Below are positions 33,771-41,977 of a stretch of DNA of 64,000 bases, piece after piece. A model generated the notes under the pieces. It was not told the DNA's origin. It did no database searches and saw nothing but the letters and a program-made list of their open reading frames with translations. Position 1 is the stretch's first letter. Each line of letters begins with the position of its first letter. Both the position numbers and the translations under genes were made by a program. Source of the stretch: Idiomarina sp. PL1-037 (GTDB lineage: Bacteria > Pseudomonadota > Gammaproteobacteria > Enterobacterales > Alteromonadaceae); NCBI RefSeq assembly GCF_034422975.1, contig NZ_CP139873.1, positions 744,001 through 808,000 on the forward strand, read 5' to 3'.

Positions 33771-35363
33771 GTGATTTCTGCTGCAAATATCACCATGCAA
33801 TTTGGTGCGAAGCCTCTTTTTGAAAATATTTCTGTTAAATTCGGCAATGGCAACCGTTATGGCCTGATAGGCGCTAATGGCTGCGGCAAGTCGACCTTTA
33901 TGCGCATATTAAGTGGTGAGCAGGAGCCTTCGTCCGGCAATGTGTCGCTGGAACCGAATACCCGCATCGGTAAGTTGCGTCAGGATCAATTTGCATACGA
34001 AGACTACAGTGTCGTTGATGCCGTTATTATGGGGCACGAAGAGCTGTGGGCGGTAAAAGAAGAACGTGACCGCATTTACAGTAGTAGTGAAATGAGTGAA
34101 GAAGACGGCATGCGTGTAGCCGATTTGGAAACGGAATTTGCTGAAATGGACGGGTATACGGCGGAGTCTCGTGCGGGCGAATTGTTGCTGGGTCTGGGCA
34201 TACCGGTAGAGCAGCATTTTGGACTGATGTCTGCGTTGGCACCAGGTGTCAAAATTCGAGTGTTATTGGCGCAGGTGCTGTTTTCTGAGCCGGACATTAT
34301 GTTGCTGGACGAACCGACCAACAACCTCGACATTAATACCATTCGCTGGCTGGAAGGCGTGTTGGCGGAAAAGCAAAGCACCATGATCATTATCTCGCAC
34401 GACCGTCACTTTTTAAACTCGGTGTGTACGCACATGGCCGATATTGACTACGGCGAGCTGCGCGTGTACCCGGGTAACTACGACGAATACATGTTTGCCG
34501 CGACGCAGGCGCGTGAGCAGCTGATGAGTGATAACGCTAAGAAGAAAAAGGAAATTGCCGAGCTGCAGAGCTTCGTCAGCCGTTTCTCGGCGAATGCGTC
34601 AAAAGCCAAGCAGGCGACCTCGCGTCAGAAACAAATGGAGAAAATTCAGCTGGATGAGGTGAAAGCCTCCAGCCGCGTTAATCCGTACATTCGCTTTACC
34701 CAGGAAAAGAAGCTTTACCGGTTGGCGCTTGAAACCGAAAATGTGCGTAAGAGCTTTGAAGACGAAGCGGTATTGAAAGGCTTGAGCACTTCGATAGAAG
34801 TGGGCGAGAAAGTCGCTATTATCGGTGCCAACGGTATTGGTAAAACGACCTTATTGAAATGTTTAATGGGCGAATACACGCCAGACTCAGGTAGCATTAA
34901 GTGGTCTGAAAATGCCAATATTGGCTACTATGCTCAGGATCACGCCCACTGGTTTAAGCAGGATATGACGGTTTACGAATGGATGTACCAGTGGAAACAA
35001 CCGGGCGATGACGAACAGGCCATTCGTGGCGTTCTGGGTCGTATGTTGTTCTCTTCAGACGATATTCAAAAGCCGGTATCGATTTTGTCTGGTGGTGAAA
35101 AAGGCCGGATGATTTTCGGTAAACTGATTTTGCAGCGCCCGAATATTCTGGTGATGGACGAACCGACCAACCACCTGGATATGGAGTCAATAGAGTCGCT
35201 GAACCTGGCGCTAGAGCAATTTGAAGGCACCTTGCTGTTTGTCAGCCATGATCGCGAGTTCGTGTCGACTCTAGCTACGCGTATTATCGAAATTACCGAC
35301 AAAGGCTTACGCGATTTTGCCGGCAGTTACGATGAGTATCTTGCGCAGTTGGCTGCCGCTTAA
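33771..35363 (+). CDS. ybiT: ABC-F family ATPase, YbiT-like
   Basis: A 530-residue protein with two ABC domains and no membrane segments, exactly the length of E. coli YbiT and similar throughout (ITMQFGAKPLFENISVKFGNGNRYGLIGANGCGKSTFMRIL; YDEYMFAATQAREQL). Walker A: GANGCGKST and GANGIGKTT. Walker B: DIMLLDEPTNNLD and NILVMDEPTNHLD. The LSGGEKGRM signature is intact in the second domain, while the first has the degenerate MSALAPGVKIRVLL as in YbiT. The P-site linker is at about 245-310. ABC-F proteins act at the ribosomal E site to rescue particular stalled states. The start is GTG at 33771. It overlaps the convergent transferase gene by 4 nt. Confidence 0.94.
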   Translation: MISAANITMQFGAKPLFENISVKFGNGNRYGLIGANGCGKSTFMRILSGEQEPSSGNVSLEPNTRIGKLRQDQFAYEDYSVVDAVIMGHEELWAVKEERDRIYSSSEMSEEDGMRVADLETEFAEMDGYTAESRAGELLLGLGIPVEQHFGLMSALAPGVKIRVLLAQVLFSEPDIMLLDEPTNNLDINTIRWLEGVLAEKQSTMIIISHDRHFLNSVCTHMADIDYGELRVYPGNYDEYMFAATQAREQLMSDNAKKKKEIAELQSFVSRFSANASKAKQATSRQKQMEKIQLDEVKASSRVNPYIRFTQEKKLYRLALETENVRKSFEDEAVLKGLSTSIEVGEKVAIIGANGIGKTTLLKCLMGEYTPDSGSIKWSENANIGYYAQDHAHWFKQDMTVYEWMYQWKQPGDDEQAIRGVLGRMLFSSDDIQKPVSILSGGEKGRMIFGKLILQRPNILVMDEPTNHLDMESIESLNLALEQFEGTLLFVSHDREFVSTLATRIIEITDKGLRDFAGSYDEYLAQLAAA

Positions 35364-36025
35364 CGCTGCACCATTTTTTGGGCGCTCTTGACCAGTTCGT
35401 CGGGGTCGCCCATCCGCTCAGGCTTTGTCACACCGCGTTGGCAGGCCGGGCGTTCGCTAATGGTATTCATCCAGCGCTTTAAGTTTTCTAAGCCATCCAG
35501 ACTCACACCGGACCAGTCGTGGGTTCGCACCCAGCACCAGTTGGCAATATCCGCTAACGAGAAGTTGTCACCTGCTAAGTATTCAGACTCGCCTAACCGT
35601 GTATTCAGCACTTCAAATAACCGGCGGCTTTCATTCTGATAGCGCTCAATGGCTGAGGGCAGCTTCTCCGGGAAATACCGATAGAAGACATTAGCTTGTC
35701 CCATCATAGGACCAATGCCACCCATCTGAAACATCAGCCACTGGATCATACGTGAACGTTCTTTCGGGTCTTTAGGGTTAAGCTTGTCGTAGGTTTCCGC
35801 CAGATACAGCATAATGGCGCCGGACTCAAACACCGCGAAATCATCGTTGTTTTTATCGACAATGACCGGAATACGACCGTTAGGGTTCATTTTCAGAAAC
35901 TCTGGGCGTTTTTGCTCATTTTCCTGCAACTGCACATGGTGCAGTTTATAGTCCAGCCCCATTTCTTCTAATGTGACCGTGGCTTTATAACCGTTGGGGG
36001 TTGCTGATGTGTAGAGTTCAATCAT
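35360..36025 (-). CDS. glutathione S-transferase family protein (YfcG/YghU-like)
   Basis: A 221-residue two-domain transferase: thioredoxin-fold N-terminal domain (MIELYTSATPNGYKATVTLEEMGLDYKLHHVQL, then NPNGRIPVIVDKNNDDFAVFESGAIMLYLAETY) with the cis-Pro IPV and the ES pair that binds glutathione, and a helical C-terminal domain (LADIANWCWVRTHDWSGVSL). The SATPNGYK opening is typical of the Nu-class/YfcG type, which act as disulfide-bond reductases. The ATG at 36025 has GGGAGA upstream. The relic immediately upstream is the end of a different transferase gene. Confidence 0.9.
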   Translation of the reverse strand: MIELYTSATPNGYKATVTLEEMGLDYKLHHVQLQENEQKRPEFLKMNPNGRIPVIVDKNNDDFAVFESGAIMLYLAETYDKLNPKDPKERSRMIQWLMFQMGGIGPMMGQANVFYRYFPEKLPSAIERYQNESRRLFEVLNTRLGESEYLAGDNFSLADIANWCWVRTHDWSGVSLDGLENLKRWMNTISERPACQRGVTKPERMGDPDELVKSAQKMVQR

Positions 36026-36034
36026 GTGTCTCCC

Positions 36035-36133
36035 TTAAACCTTTGATGAGTCGCGCTGTTTCATACGCTCGTACCAGGCTTTTAGATTAGGCCAGCGATT
36101 ATCGACTCGCGACTGAATTAACCTATCCGGACT
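36035..36133 (-). pseudogene. 3' relic of a second glutathione S-transferase gene
   Basis: Translated on the minus strand directly after the stop of the DUF1707 gene and in the same frame, this 99-nt stretch reads about 32 codons, ending in NRWPNLKAWYERMKQRDSSK and V before a stop at 36035-36037. The NLKAWYERM pattern is the C-terminal helix typical of glutathione S-transferases. It is not a copy of the end of the intact neighbour. There is no start codon or upstream part, so it is a deletion remnant. Confidence 0.72.
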
Positions 36134-36784
36134 TTAGCGAGATTGAAAGGTGCCCTTCAAGCTATTAGCAAAGGCTACGAACTTCTCTTTTATGGTGCGT
36201 TTTACTTTTACTTCAACCGAGCCAAGCAACTGGAAGCCTTCAATTCGTATATGCGGAGCTTGCTTCAGGTTGCCCATTGAGGGCGCTTTATTTTCGGTGG
36301 AGCCAAGAACACTAAAGACATTGGTGCTAATGGTAATTTCTTCGGGGACAAAAACTTCAAGACTTGAGAGCCCGCCAATAATTTTGATAGTGACGTCCGG
36401 GTGTTGAAAAACGGCATCAGTAAAGTCCAGCTCTACAGAGCCTAGCAGAGAATAGATGGTGATTTCACGCGGCACTGTCCACACGCCACAGCGCTCATTA
36501 GAAGATAGTATGGATATCACCTTTTCCGTTGGTTGAACGCGTCCTTCGCCATAATGTGGCGAGAATTTCTGCTCTTTCATGCTGTCGTAAGAGGTATCTG
36601 GCTTCAGCTCCAGGTCTTCTACCAATTCGGCAAGCTGGCTATGCTCAGTCGCGTCCATGGCTTGGTCAAGCCGACGTTCAAAAGCTTCTTCCGATAGCTC
36701 ACCGTGGCCATAGTTCATTACCAGCTGATCGATAGTCTCTTCGCGGACCTTTTCCAGCGGACGGTCTTCAAATTTAACACTCAT
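36134..36784 (-). CDS. DUF1707 / LiaF-like C-terminal domain protein
   Basis: A 216-residue soluble protein. Residues about 10-60 (QLVMNYGHGELSEEAFERRLDQAMDATEHSQLAELVEDL) form the DUF1707 (SHOCT-like) motif. Residues about 100-205 form a beta-solenoid-like LiaF C-terminal/DUF2154-type domain (VISILSSNERCGVWTVPREITIYSLLGSVELDFTDAVF, IKIIGGLSSLEVFVPEEITISTNVFSVLGSTE). These domains are known from cell-envelope stress proteins, and in Gram-positives LiaF modulates a sensor kinase, but there is no lia system here. Function in this organism is unknown. The final codon abuts the transferase relic. Confidence 0.75.
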   Translation of the reverse strand: MSVKFEDRPLEKVREETIDQLVMNYGHGELSEEAFERRLDQAMDATEHSQLAELVEDLELKPDTSYDSMKEQKFSPHYGEGRVQPTEKVISILSSNERCGVWTVPREITIYSLLGSVELDFTDAVFQHPDVTIKIIGGLSSLEVFVPEEITISTNVFSVLGSTENKAPSMGNLKQAPHIRIEGFQLLGSVEVKVKRTIKEKFVAFANSLKGTFQSR

Positions 36785-37015
36785 AATGTTTCCTTGTTGT
36801 TCTTATCTTCTTATTATGGACAACAAAGCAATTCTTAGGCCAGAAATAAATAACAATAAAATCAAGGGGGTTAATATTTTTGTTTTTATTCGATTTTGTG
36901 TGTCTGACCAAAAATTAGGAAAAGTTACCAATTGTCAGGAGTCTGGTTGATCTTCTCTCAGTTATTAACTTAACTAAAACCTAGAAAAATCAGGTTACTT
37001 CAAACGGATACGGCT
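36785..37015. other. intergenic region between divergent genes, no feature recognised
   Basis: This 231-nt, A+T-rich gap separates the DUF1707 gene from the divergent amidohydrolase gene. It must hold both promoters. I find no clear terminator, RNA gene or recognised operator in it. Confidence 0.5.
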
Positions 37016-38608
37016 ATGAGTAAACTAACTTTCGTTGTTGATGCCCATACCCACCTTTTTAACGCTCGTTATGTGCCTTTGCAGGGGATTCTTGAGAGTT
37101 GGGGAATTTGGAAAATACCGGCAAAGCTGATTAGCAAACTGGCCTATTCCCTAACCGCTAGTTCTACGCTAAAAGAGCGGCTGGAATCGTTTTCAGTGGC
37201 ATCGAAAAAAGTCGCCACAAAAAAAATCTGCAACGAGTTTGCCCACCTGGTTTGTATTGAAATAGAGCATTACTTGGTGGAAGAGTTAGCGGAAGATGGG
37301 GCCAGTAAGCTGGAGTTAGCCGAAGCCTACCAGGAAAAATTCATTAACAGTGAGCTGTACTCGGTTTTGAGAGAGATACATCAGTATTACGGTGACAGCG
37401 AATCGGCCCGGGAACTGGAGTTAGATTACATAAAAACGAAACTGACGTTCAAAGCAGAAACTCGCGTTCAGGATAAAATATCGGGCTGGTTCTCGGGTAT
37501 TCACAAAATGATAGAGCGAATGCTGCGCAAGTCACTGGAGTTTCTGGAAGACGCTGCGGACAAAATAGATTTTGTATTGAATATGCTGCGCAGTGAGGTC
37601 GGGATACTTAAGCGGTTAAAAGGCTATTACGACAACTTTGCGGAACGTTATGTGCTTTTTCATTACATGATGGATATGGCTTACCCGTTTGACGACAATC
37701 CCAAATACGAGTTTTATGATCAGCAACTAGAGCGTATGACGGCGTTGGAAAATTATTCGGACGGAATCGTTCTTGGCTTCTCCGCTTTTGACCCTTTACG
37801 TTTTGTTTCTCAATCAGCGTCTGATCGCGTGCTTCGTGATGCCATAGAAACCTCATTGGAGCACGGAAAAGCGGGGTTTAAGTTTTATCCTCCCATGGGT
37901 TACAAGCCCGCAGGCAACGAACCTAACGTGGAACGAGTTGTCGATTACTTTCTGGATTTTTGTGTGGAGTATTCCATTCCGGTTTTCACTCACTGCACTC
38001 CGGAAGGCTTTCAAGCCTATAAAGGCTCGGGCCTGAATTCAGACCCGGATTATTGGGAACAGGCACTGACAAAGAATAAACAGAGAGAAACTATGAGATT
38101 ATGCTTTGGCCATGCCGGTGGTGGAAAGCGGAAAATGAACGGACGCTGGGTTAAAGGGTGGCTGTCGGATACGGAAGATGAATGGAATGATCCGAATAAC
38201 TACGCTCGTAAAGTTGTGGAGCTGTGTCGGCGTTACGAGCATGTCTATTGTGATTTGTCCTACCTGCACGAAATTGTCGGCAGCAAAAAAGCGCAGGCAA
38301 GCCTGGGCAAACGACTTGAGATAGAGCTAACGCGAGAAGCCACTGGCGACAAGCCTTTTAAGCTGGCCAACAAATTAATGTACGGCAGCGACTGGCATAT
38401 GGTGTCTATGGTTAATGACATTGAAAGGTACTTCGGGCAGATAAAGGCTATTTTTGAAACGGAAAAAATTCAGCCCTTTGCCGATAGATTCTACTTTCAA
38501 AATGCGCTGAAGTACGTTGACTTAGACGCTTATATTAAACGTGCAGAAAACGTCTTTAGTCAGGATTACATTGCACGGCTGAAAGAAATTCAGGAGTATT
38601 TGCTGTAG
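37016..38608 (+). CDS. amidohydrolase-superfamily protein with large helical insertion
   Basis: A 530-residue protein. The TIM-barrel metal motif VDAHTHLFNARYVP is at the N-terminus (residues 8-21). Further superfamily motifs are in the second half: PVFTHCTPEGFQAY (about 323), RLCFGHAGGGKRKMNG (about 362) and LMYGSDWHM (about 455), the last supplying a catalytic Asp. Between them, residues about 40-210 are predicted strongly helical and charged (KERLESFSVASKKVATKKICNEFAHLV and IHKMIERMLRKSLEFLEDAADKIDFVLNML), an insertion unlike standard members. No signal peptide. The substrate is not apparent. It stands alone, starting 12 nt after an A+T-rich leader, and is followed by an M24 peptidase gene. 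Confidence 0.82.
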   Translation: MSKLTFVVDAHTHLFNARYVPLQGILESWGIWKIPAKLISKLAYSLTASSTLKERLESFSVASKKVATKKICNEFAHLVCIEIEHYLVEELAEDGASKLELAEAYQEKFINSELYSVLREIHQYYGDSESARELELDYIKTKLTFKAETRVQDKISGWFSGIHKMIERMLRKSLEFLEDAADKIDFVLNMLRSEVGILKRLKGYYDNFAERYVLFHYMMDMAYPFDDNPKYEFYDQQLERMTALENYSDGIVLGFSAFDPLRFVSQSASDRVLRDAIETSLEHGKAGFKFYPPMGYKPAGNEPNVERVVDYFLDFCVEYSIPVFTHCTPEGFQAYKGSGLNSDPDYWEQALTKNKQRETMRLCFGHAGGGKRKMNGRWVKGWLSDTEDEWNDPNNYARKVVELCRRYEHVYCDLSYLHEIVGSKKAQASLGKRLEIELTREATGDKPFKLANKLMYGSDWHMVSMVNDIERYFGQIKAIFETEKIQPFADRFYFQNALKYVDLDAYIKRAENVFSQDYIARLKEIQEYLL

Positions 38609-38658
38609 CCTGATGCTATTGCATAAGGTGAGATGTTTAATTAACAAGAGGAGTGTTT

Positions 38659-39870
38659 ATGACCCATGGCGTGGGAATTGCGCGGGCTGAGGAAGCTCTC
38701 AGCGCGTTGGAGGATATGACCGAAGGTGTTCAGCCTATTGCACTGGAAGAATACCAACAGCGTGTGACTAAGGCGCAGAAACTGATGCGGGAACAAGGCA
38801 TCAGCGCTATGTATTTAAACGCAGGTACTAACCTGGAGTATTTCACGGGCTTAAAGTGGTACCCCAGTGAGCGCCTGGTTGGAGCTATTCTCCCGGTTGA
38901 GGGCAATGTAACCTTGATAGCACCGGCGTTTGAAGTCGGCTCGTTAACTCAGGCAATGGTACTGCCCATGGATACGCTTTTGTGGGACGAGCATGAATCA
39001 CCTTATGAAAGGTTGCTGGACTTTTTAACTGAGCAGTTTTCTGAAGGCTATAAACTGGCGTTGGATGAGTCCACTCCATACAGCGTTGTGGCAAAGCTGG
39101 AAGAGCGCAAGCCGGCGGAAACAATGTGTGATGCAAAAGTCATTACCGCGGGCTGCCGTATGCATAAGTCGCCCGCAGAACTGGCGTTAATTCAGGCGGC
39201 AATGGATATGACTATGGCCGTGCACAGAGCCACCGGTGCCATGCTGCATGAAGGTATCACAGCATCGGAAGTCAGAGCGTTTATTGACGAAGCACACCGC
39301 AAGGTGGGAGCGCCCGGATCGTTTTTCTGCATTGTGTTATTTGGTAAGGGCACCAGCTACCCGCACGGTGTTAATTACGAGCAGAAATTAGAAAAAGACG
39401 ACTGGGTGCTTATAGATACCGGTTGCAAGCTGCACGGGTATCACTCCGATATCACCCGTACTTATCCCTTTGGTAATGCGACTGAAGAGCAACGGACGTT
39501 CTGGCAGTACGAACGAGACTTACAGCAGGCTGCTTTTGATGCGGCTCATATAGATAAAACCTGCGAATCCGTTGATGACGCAGTTCGTGTAAAATTGAGT
39601 GATCTAGGCTTAAAAGCCGACTATCAATTACCCGGCGTACCGCACAGAACAGGCCATGGTATAGGCATGGATTTGCATGAATGGCCGTATTTAGTTGGCG
39701 GAGACAAGACCCGATTAGCACCGGGAATGTGTTTCAGCAATGAGCCTATGGTGATTAATCCGGAAAAGTTCGGCGTGCGCCTGGAAGACCATTTTTATAT
39801 GAGCGAAGAAGGGGCTTTTTGGTTTACCGAACCATCGCGTTCAGTGGATGACCCGTTTAATCTTCTTTGA
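38659..39870 (+). CDS. M24 family metallopeptidase (Xaa-Pro aminopeptidase-like)
   Basis: A 403-residue pita-bread-fold protein. An N-terminal creatinase-like domain (about 30-165, AGTNLEYFTGLKWYPSERLVGAILP) is followed by the M24 catalytic domain with the metal-ligand motifs DTGCKLHGYHSDITRTY (two Asp), GVPHRTGHGIGMDLHEWPYL (His) and CFSNEPMVI...RLEDHFYM (two Glu). Xaa-Pro peptidases remove N-terminal residues before proline. The start at 38659 follows AAGAGGAG; the in-frame GTG at 38653 is inside this site. It may be co-transcribed with the amidohydrolase gene 50 nt upstream. Confidence 0.92.
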   Translation: MTHGVGIARAEEALSALEDMTEGVQPIALEEYQQRVTKAQKLMREQGISAMYLNAGTNLEYFTGLKWYPSERLVGAILPVEGNVTLIAPAFEVGSLTQAMVLPMDTLLWDEHESPYERLLDFLTEQFSEGYKLALDESTPYSVVAKLEERKPAETMCDAKVITAGCRMHKSPAELALIQAAMDMTMAVHRATGAMLHEGITASEVRAFIDEAHRKVGAPGSFFCIVLFGKGTSYPHGVNYEQKLEKDDWVLIDTGCKLHGYHSDITRTYPFGNATEEQRTFWQYERDLQQAAFDAAHIDKTCESVDDAVRVKLSDLGLKADYQLPGVPHRTGHGIGMDLHEWPYLVGGDKTRLAPGMCFSNEPMVINPEKFGVRLEDHFYMSEEGAFWFTEPSRSVDDPFNLL

Positions 39871-39876
39871 CTTAAT

Positions 39877-39913
39877 GAGCATGGCACCTGACCCTAAGGT
39901 CAGATGCATGCTC
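39877..39913. terminator. two-tier hairpin between convergent genes
   Basis: GAGCATG (39877-39883) pairs with CATGCTC (39907-39913), enclosing an inner perfect hairpin CTGACC / GGTCAG (39888-39893 and 39898-39903). It separates the M24 peptidase from the convergent diguanylate cyclase gene and could stop both transcripts, though no long T-run follows on either strand. Confidence 0.55.
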
Positions 39914-39921
39914 AAAGTTGA

Positions 39922-41598
39922 TTATCGCTTGCTTACCTGGTTACGCCCATTATTTTTACTAACGTAAAGTGCCTTGTCTGCGGCTTCAATCAATTCTGAA
40001 ACGCTGGCTTTTGAGGAGAAGTCTTCAGAACAGATACAACCGGCTGAAAGCGTACAGTAGAAAGTTTCACCCTGCGCAGTGAACTCCATTTCGCTAAATA
40101 CCTTTCTGATACCATCGACAACGTCGAAAGTGTCGCTCTCGTTAGTGTTTGGCAAAATAATCATGAACTCTTCACCACCATAGCGACCAACGATATCGAT
40201 TTTTCGAAACCTGTGCCGCAACAAAGTGGCCAATGATGCAATGACAGTATCACCGGTAGCGTGGCCGTAGGTATCATTGACCCGTTTAAAATGGTCAATG
40301 TCCAGCATCACAATGGATAGCATGCCCCCGTCCCGGCGAGCTCTTTCGAGTTCACGTGTCGCATGCTCTTTGATGGCCGCATGCTTTAAAAGACCGGTTA
40401 ATCCGTCTTTACTGATTAACTGTTCGAGCACTCTTGCCCGGTGCACCCGCGAACGAATAGAAGAAATGAGGCGCTTGTGCGATATCGGTTTTGATAAGAA
40501 ATCGTCAGCATCAAACAATAGTGCCTCGGTCTGCTTGTCGATATCCCTTTCGGCTGACAGATAGACGATGGGGAGGCTTTCGAACTGCACATGCTGTCGT
40601 ATTAACAACGCAATATCGATACCTGAATAATCAGGCATTTCCATATCAAGTAAAATCAACTCGGGTCTAAATTCGGCCAGCTCCGGGATGATATTTTTAA
40701 TGTTATCAAGAACCTTGACCTGCATTCCCTCAGCCTCTAGCTCAATCTTTATGAATGAGCATAGCTCTTTGTCGTCATCAATTAGCATGACACGAGGAGG
40801 CTCAAACTCTTGTCTGGCTAAAACCGCTTCCAAATGACTTATTAACTCAGACAGACTGACCGGCTTTTTCAGAAAGCTGATTGCCCTGGCTTTAGCTGCC
40901 TTCATTCTCTGATCAAAGCCGTCATCTTCGGACAGCATGATGAGCTTTCTTGGTGGCTCGCTCACTGCGTTTAAAACGGTATCAATGTCTGTTATTGCAT
41001 TAAAATCATCACCATCTAAGTCAATAATAAGAGCGTCTGGACAGCCTTCAGCCTTTGCTGCTTTAAGCGCCTGCTCTAATTCAAAGGTCTGAATTTTAAA
41101 GTTAAAGCTTATGAGCTGCTTCGAAAACTGGGCTTCTAATTGCTTGTCTTGTTCGATGAGCCAAACTGTCCCATCGTGTTTGTGCTTAATGGTTTTGTTT
41201 TTTTCGGCAGAGGTATCGGAGTTGCTTACCGCCAGTTCAGTAGCTGAGCCTGAGTCAAAAATGCTGACTTGCTTTAATAGTTGACAGAACTCTGGAATTT
41301 CCCGGCGAATAGCTTGCACGAGAGACGTTTCACTTTGCTCACTTATAAGAGTCTTCAATACTTCGTCGATACGGCGCGCTTCCGTACTGGCTTCGTTAAA
41401 GCCAAAGGTGCCAGCTGATCCACTAATTGAATGCAAAATGCGGTGCAGGCTATCAGCTGTTTGTTTTGCGTTGCCAATGCTTAACTGGTCTACAAGTGAT
41501 TGTAGCTTGCTCCCGTCTGATACTAAGCGTTCTTTGTATTGATTTTGGATAGCCTGAATTTCAGGATCCAGCTTTTCGGAGAGCGTCTTATCATTCAT
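39922..41598 (-). CDS. Hpt / REC / GGDEF signalling protein (diguanylate cyclase)
   Basis: A 558-residue soluble protein in four parts. Residues about 10-110 are an Hpt domain (LHRILHSISGSAGTFGF, phospho-His). Residues about 145-255 are a degenerate receiver (VWLIEQDKQLEAQFSKQL). Residues about 268-385 are a complete receiver (RVMLIDDDKELC, phospho-Asp in LILLDMEMPDYSGID, Lys in DDFLSKPIS). Residues about 395-555 are a GGDEF domain with an intact GGEEF motif in VGRYGGEEFMIILP. It should make cyclic di-GMP in response to phosphorelay input. Last gene of a minus-strand signalling operon; its ATG overlaps the preceding receiver gene by 8 nt. Confidence 0.92.
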   Translation of the reverse strand: MNDKTLSEKLDPEIQAIQNQYKERLVSDGSKLQSLVDQLSIGNAKQTADSLHRILHSISGSAGTFGFNEASTEARRIDEVLKTLISEQSETSLVQAIRREIPEFCQLLKQVSIFDSGSATELAVSNSDTSAEKNKTIKHKHDGTVWLIEQDKQLEAQFSKQLISFNFKIQTFELEQALKAAKAEGCPDALIIDLDGDDFNAITDIDTVLNAVSEPPRKLIMLSEDDGFDQRMKAAKARAISFLKKPVSLSELISHLEAVLARQEFEPPRVMLIDDDKELCSFIKIELEAEGMQVKVLDNIKNIIPELAEFRPELILLDMEMPDYSGIDIALLIRQHVQFESLPIVYLSAERDIDKQTEALLFDADDFLSKPISHKRLISSIRSRVHRARVLEQLISKDGLTGLLKHAAIKEHATRELERARRDGGMLSIVMLDIDHFKRVNDTYGHATGDTVIASLATLLRHRFRKIDIVGRYGGEEFMIILPNTNESDTFDVVDGIRKVFSEMEFTAQGETFYCTLSAGCICSEDFSSKASVSELIEAADKALYVSKNNGRNQVSKR

Positions 41599-41977
41599 TA
41601 ATGCGGCTCCAGATGTCTTTAAGCTGAGTTGGCAAAGTCATGGGGTCAAAGGGTTTTGAAATCACATCTTCCGCCCCAAGCTCTTTCAGTTCTTCAATTT
41701 CAGAGTTCAGCACTTTGGCCGTAAAGAACACAACAGGGGTATCATTTAGCAGATTTTTTTCCTGCAGCTGTTTTAATGTGTTAGGGCCATCTAAATCTGG
41801 CATCATGACATCAAGCAAAACGATGTCGGGTTTAAAGCCCGAAATTTGGTCTATGGCTTCGTGCCCAGAGGAGCAGATAAGTGATGTAAACCCACCAACT
41901 TTCTCCAGTGAAAGTTTTGCGATTGCCTGGATGTCAGGTTCATCATCGACCAATAAAACACGTTTCAAATCAGACAT
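41591..41977 (-). CDS. single-domain response regulator
   Basis: A 128-residue stand-alone receiver with the acidic pocket VLLVDDEPD, phospho-Asp in IVLLDVMMPDLDGP and the Lys in EDVISKPFD. It has no output domain, so it may be a phosphate shuttle between the upstream hybrid kinase and the Hpt domain of the downstream cyclase. The ATG at 41977 follows AGGAG and overlaps the end of the kinase gene by 8 nt; the longer in-frame TTG start at 42013 lies far inside the kinase gene and has no RBS. Confidence 0.92.
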   Translation of the reverse strand: MSDLKRVLLVDDEPDIQAIAKLSLEKVGGFTSLICSSGHEAIDQISGFKPDIVLLDVMMPDLDGPNTLKQLQEKNLLNDTPVVFFTAKVLNSEIEELKELGAEDVISKPFDPMTLPTQLKDIWSRINE

